Part shown: positions 61,463 through 64,000 of the stretch, in pieces
Layout of the letters: every line of letters begins with the position of its first letter
Numbering within the stretch: the stretch's first letter is position 1
NCBI RefSeq assembly: GCF_021352225.1
Contig: NZ_JAAUVI010000001.1
Coordinates: forward strand, 1,026,191-1,090,190
DNA: 64,000 bases
Reading direction: 5' to 3'
Source of the DNA: Methylobacterium sp. C25
Lineage (GTDB): Bacteria > Pseudomonadota > Alphaproteobacteria > Rhizobiales > Beijerinckiaceae
The notes under the pieces: model-generated
The model's database searches: none
Seen by the model: the letters and a program-made list of their open reading frames with translations, nothing else
Told to the model about the DNA's origin: nothing
Program-made: the position numbers and the translations under genes

Positions 61463-62506
61463 TTAGGCCTCGGCTCGCCAATCGGGCAATGCGCCACCGG
61501 ATTCAGCGCCGAGCCAATCCGGCGTCGGCAGGCCCTTTTCCTTCAGAAAGTCGGGATTGAACAGCTTGGAGGCGTAACGGGCCGCACCGTCACAAAGGAT
61601 GGTCACGATGGTGTGACCCGGCCCGAGATGGCGCGCCAGCCGGATCGCTCCAGCAACGTTGATGCCCGATGAGCCACCGAGGCTCAGCCCCTCGTCCTGC
61701 ATAAGCTGGAAGACCTCGGCCACGGCCTCGGTGTCGGGGATGCGGAATGAAACGTCCGGCTTGAACCCTTCGAGATTCTTGGTGATGCGGCCCTGCCCGA
61801 TACCCTCGGTGATCGAAGAGCTTTCGGCCTTGAGGGTGCCGGTCGTGTAGTAGGCGTGCAAAGCCGAGCCATCGGGATCGGACAGGGCGATGGTCATACC
61901 GGGCTTCCTCGCCCGGAGGGCCTCGGCGATGCCAGCCAGCGTTCCGCCGGTACCACAGGCGCAGACGAAGCCGTCCACCGTGCCGTCTGTCTGCTCGAAG
62001 ATCTCCGGGCCGGTATGATCGATATGCGCCTGTCGATTGGCGACGTTGTCGAACTGGTCCGCGAAGAAGGCGCCAGCCGACTCGGTCGCCGCGAGCTTCT
62101 CCGCGAGGCGGCGCGCAGCGTGAACGTAGTTGTTGGGGTTTGAGAAGGGCACCGCCGGCACCTCGACGAGGCGGGCACCCGCGAGGCGCAGCGTCGCCTT
62201 CTTCTCGGCCGACTGAGTCTCGGGAATTACGATCACCGTGCGATAGCCACGCACCGCAGCCACCAGCGCCAGCCCGATGCCGGTATTGCCGGCCGTGCCC
62301 TCGACGATAGTGCCGCCCGGCCGGATCAGCCCCTTCGCCTCCGCATCCTGTACGATGGACAGCGCTGCCCGGTCCTTCACCGAGAGCCCGGGATTCAGGA
62401 ACTCGGCCTTGCCGAGGATTGTGCAGCCCGTCTCCTCGGAGGCGCGGGCGAGCCGGATCAGCGGGGTACCGCCGATCGCGGCCAGGACATCGGATTTCGT
62501 CTGCAT
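61463..62506 (-). CDS. cysK: Cysteine synthase A (O-acetylserine sulfhydrylase)
   Basis: A 347-residue fold-type II PLP enzyme: IGGTPLIRLA, NPGLSVKDRAA with PLP Lys44, EGTAGNTGIGLALVAAVRGY, ACGTGGTLAGIAEALR and GLSLGGSSGINVAGA. It makes cysteine from O-acetylserine and sulfide. Slightly longer than E. coli CysK (323). It would use the product of CysE at 40395 and supply substrate for the encapsulated desulfurase, though the genes are 20 kb apart. Confidence 0.92.
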   Translation of the reverse strand: MQTKSDVLAAIGGTPLIRLARASEETGCTILGKAEFLNPGLSVKDRAALSIVQDAEAKGLIRPGGTIVEGTAGNTGIGLALVAAVRGYRTVIVIPETQSAEKKATLRLAGARLVEVPAVPFSNPNNYVHAARRLAEKLAATESAGAFFADQFDNVANRQAHIDHTGPEIFEQTDGTVDGFVCACGTGGTLAGIAEALRARKPGMTIALSDPDGSALHAYYTTGTLKAESSSITEGIGQGRITKNLEGFKPDVSFRIPDTEAVAEVFQLMQDEGLSLGGSSGINVAGAIRLARHLGPGHTIVTILCDGAARYASKLFNPDFLKEKGLPTPDWLGAESGGALPDWRAEA

Positions 62507-62568
62507 GGAAGCCGGTTTAAGCGGAGCCGGGCGGCTTGGCGAGCGTCCGATCCCTCACAATGCGCAGC

Positions 62569-64000
62569 TCAACTCCGCAAACCCGGCGCCTCTTGGCCCG
62601 TGCGCGCAACGTACTCCGTATACCCACCGCCATATTGTTGGATGCCTTCTGGCGTCAGCTCCAGGAGGCGGTTCGAAAGTGCGGCGAGGAAGTGCCGGTC
62701 GTGGCTCACGAAGAGCATGGTGCCCTCGTAGTTCGAGAGCGCCGTGATCAGCATCTCTTTGGTGGCGATGTCGAGGTGGTTGGTCGGCTCGTCGAGCACC
62801 AGAAAATTCGGCGGATCGTAAAGCATCTTGGCCATGACCAGCCGGGCCTTCTCGCCGCCGGACAGCACGCGGCAACGCTTCTCGACGTCGTCGCCCGAGA
62901 AGCCGAAGGCGCCGGCGAGCGCGCGCAGCGACCCCTGCCCGGCCTGCGGGAAGCTCGACTCCAGGTCCTCGAAGATGGTGAGGTCGCCGTCGAGCAGGTC
63001 CATGGCGTGCTGGGCGAAGTAGCCGAGCTTCACGCTGCCGCCGACCGTCACCGTGCCGGAATCGGGCTCGGCGGTGCCGGTGACGAGCTTCAGCAGCGTC
63101 GACTTGCCGGCGCCGTTGACGCCCATGATGCACCAGCGTTCCTTGCGCCGGATCGAGAAGTCGAGCCCCTCGTAGATCGTCCGGTTGCCGTAGCTTTTGT
63201 GCACGTTCTTGAGCATGGCGACGTCGTCGCCGGAGCGCGGCGCCGTCTGGAACTCGAAGGCGACGCTCTGCCGGCGCTTGGGCGGCTCGACCCGCTCGAT
63301 CTTGTCGAGCTTCTTCACACGGCTTTGGACCTGTGCCGCGTGGCTGGCGCGGGCCTTGAACCGCTCGATGAACTTGATCTCCTTCGCCAGCATCGCCTGC
63401 TGGCGCTCGAACTGTGCCTGCTGCTGGCTCTCGTTCAGGGCGCGCTGCTGCTCGTAGAAGGCATAGTCGCCGGAATAGGTGGTGAGCTGGCCGCCATCGA
63501 TCTCGATGACCTTGCCGACGATGCGGTTCATGAACTCGCGGTCGTGCGAGGTCATCAGCAGGGCGCCGTCGTAGTTCTTGAGGAAGTCTTCGAGCCAGAT
63601 CAGGCTTTCGAGATCGAGATGGTTCGACGGCTCGTCGAGCAGCATCACGTCGGGGTTCATCAGCAGGATGCGGGCGAGCGCCACGCGCATCTTCCAGCCG
63701 CCCGAGAGCTTGCCGACGTCACCGTCCATCATCTCCTGGGAGAAGCCGAGCCCGGAGAGCACCTCGTAGGCCTTACCCTCCAGCGCATAGCCGCCGAGCT
63801 CCTCGAAGCGCGACTGGATCTCGCCGTAGCGCTCTATCACGGCCTCCATCTCGTCGGCCTTGTCGGGATCGGCGAGATTGGCCTCGACGAGCTTCAGCTC
63901 CGCCGCGACGTCGCTCACCGCGCCAGCGCCGGCCATCACCTCAGAGACGACCGAGCGGCCGGACATCTCGCCGACATCCTGGCTGAAATAGCCGATCGTG
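62569..64000 (-). CDS. ABC-F family ATPase, 5' part beyond window (EttA/YbiT-like)
   Basis: The frame is open through the right edge (the bases before ATG at 63966 read TIGYFSQDVGE), so the true start and first Walker A lie outside. The visible part has the first signature KLSGGWKMRVALA, Walker B VMLLDEPSNHLD, linker helix rich in Gln (RALNESQQQAQFERQQAMLA), second Walker A GVNGAGKSTL, LSGGEKARLVM and FLVLDEPTNHLD. It would act on ribosomes like other ABC-F proteins. It is distinct from the ABC-F member at 49077. Confidence 0.92.
   Translation of the reverse strand, partial: TIGYFSQDVGEMSGRSVVSEVMAGAGAVSDVAAELKLVEANLADPDKADEMEAVIERYGEIQSRFEELGGYALEGKAYEVLSGLGFSQEMMDGDVGKLSGGWKMRVALARILLMNPDVMLLDEPSNHLDLESLIWLEDFLKNYDGALLMTSHDREFMNRIVGKVIEIDGGQLTTYSGDYAFYEQQRALNESQQQAQFERQQAMLAKEIKFIERFKARASHAAQVQSRVKKLDKIERVEPPKRRQSVAFEFQTAPRSGDDVAMLKNVHKSYGNRTIYEGLDFSIRRKERWCIMGVNGAGKSTLLKLVTGTAEPDSGTVTVGGSVKLGYFAQHAMDLLDGDLTIFEDLESSFPQAGQGSLRALAGAFGFSGDDVEKRCRVLSGGEKARLVMAKMLYDPPNFLVLDEPTNHLDIATKEMLITALSNYEGTMLFVSHDRHFLAALSNRLLELTPEGIQQYGGGYTEYVARTGQEAPGLRS

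Overview
The window reads as chromosomal DNA of a high-GC alphaproteobacterium, most likely Methylobacterium/Methylorubrum or a close Hyphomicrobiales (Rhizobiales) relative. This is inferred from uniformly GC-rich genes on both strands, an RcGTA-like head gene cluster, a NepR/EcfG general-stress gene, an Omp25/31-type porin, HWE histidine kinase signalling, Ku/LigD repair and a tRNA-His with the alphaproteobacterial identity elements. Species-level placement cannot be made from sequence reading alone.

Layout. 1-2513: two tandem trypsin-like secreted proteases, a DUF2239 gene behind a palindromic operator, and a small membrane protein. 2588-7596 (minus): gene-transfer-agent or phage head genes (small and large terminase, portal, prohead protease, major capsid) without tail genes. 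8037-13322: small genes, a DUF1345 membrane protein, a lone BrnA-like protein, and divergent NHEJ genes ku and ligD. 13500-24506: secreted, envelope and signalling genes, including a Met/Lys/His-only-tailed peptide, a fasciclin protein, an outer-membrane barrel, an HWE kinase with its receiver, a PQQ-dehydrogenase-like lipoprotein, and an ECF sigma/anti-sigma/DoxX set. 24752-30288: psd-pssA phospholipid synthesis, a trans-aconitate methyltransferase, mscL, a NepR-like protein, a DUF1236 protein, and an EcfG-type sigma factor that carries its own NepR-like N-terminus. 30469-37660: a class II amidotransferase, an orphan ActC-ActD fusion with ActF (pieces of alternative complex III), and an ABC-exporter-like protein with degenerate ATPase motifs. 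37833: tRNA-His.

38571-45013 is the centrepiece, a sulfur island. Two YeeE/YedE half-transporters and a DUF442 (Blh-like) protein run leftward. Rightward run a serine acetyltransferase, an AT-rich leader, a Family 2 encapsulin shell protein carrying a cyclic-nucleotide-binding-like domain, and, overlapping it by 14 bp, a SufS-type cysteine desulfurase with a roughly 260-residue disordered N-terminal extension typical of an encapsulated cargo. A cysteine synthase lies further right (61463-62506). The inferred logic is sulfur import, then O-acetylserine and cysteine, then desulfuration inside a protein nanocompartment. The general shell plus desulfurase pairing is known; the poorly conserved nucleotide pocket and this gene neighbourhood are less described.

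45097-64000: a sensor kinase, an alpha/beta hydrolase, a DUF4174 protein, a His-rich secreted peptide, an ABC-F protein, a MarR-controlled FUSC/DUF1656/HlyD efflux operon with a clear operator palindrome, a luciferase-like monooxygenase, a Crp/Fnr regulator, an extensin-like protein, a polyamine-type ABC transporter lacking its binding protein, a near-perfect parS site, cysteine synthase, and a second ABC-F protein cut by the window end.
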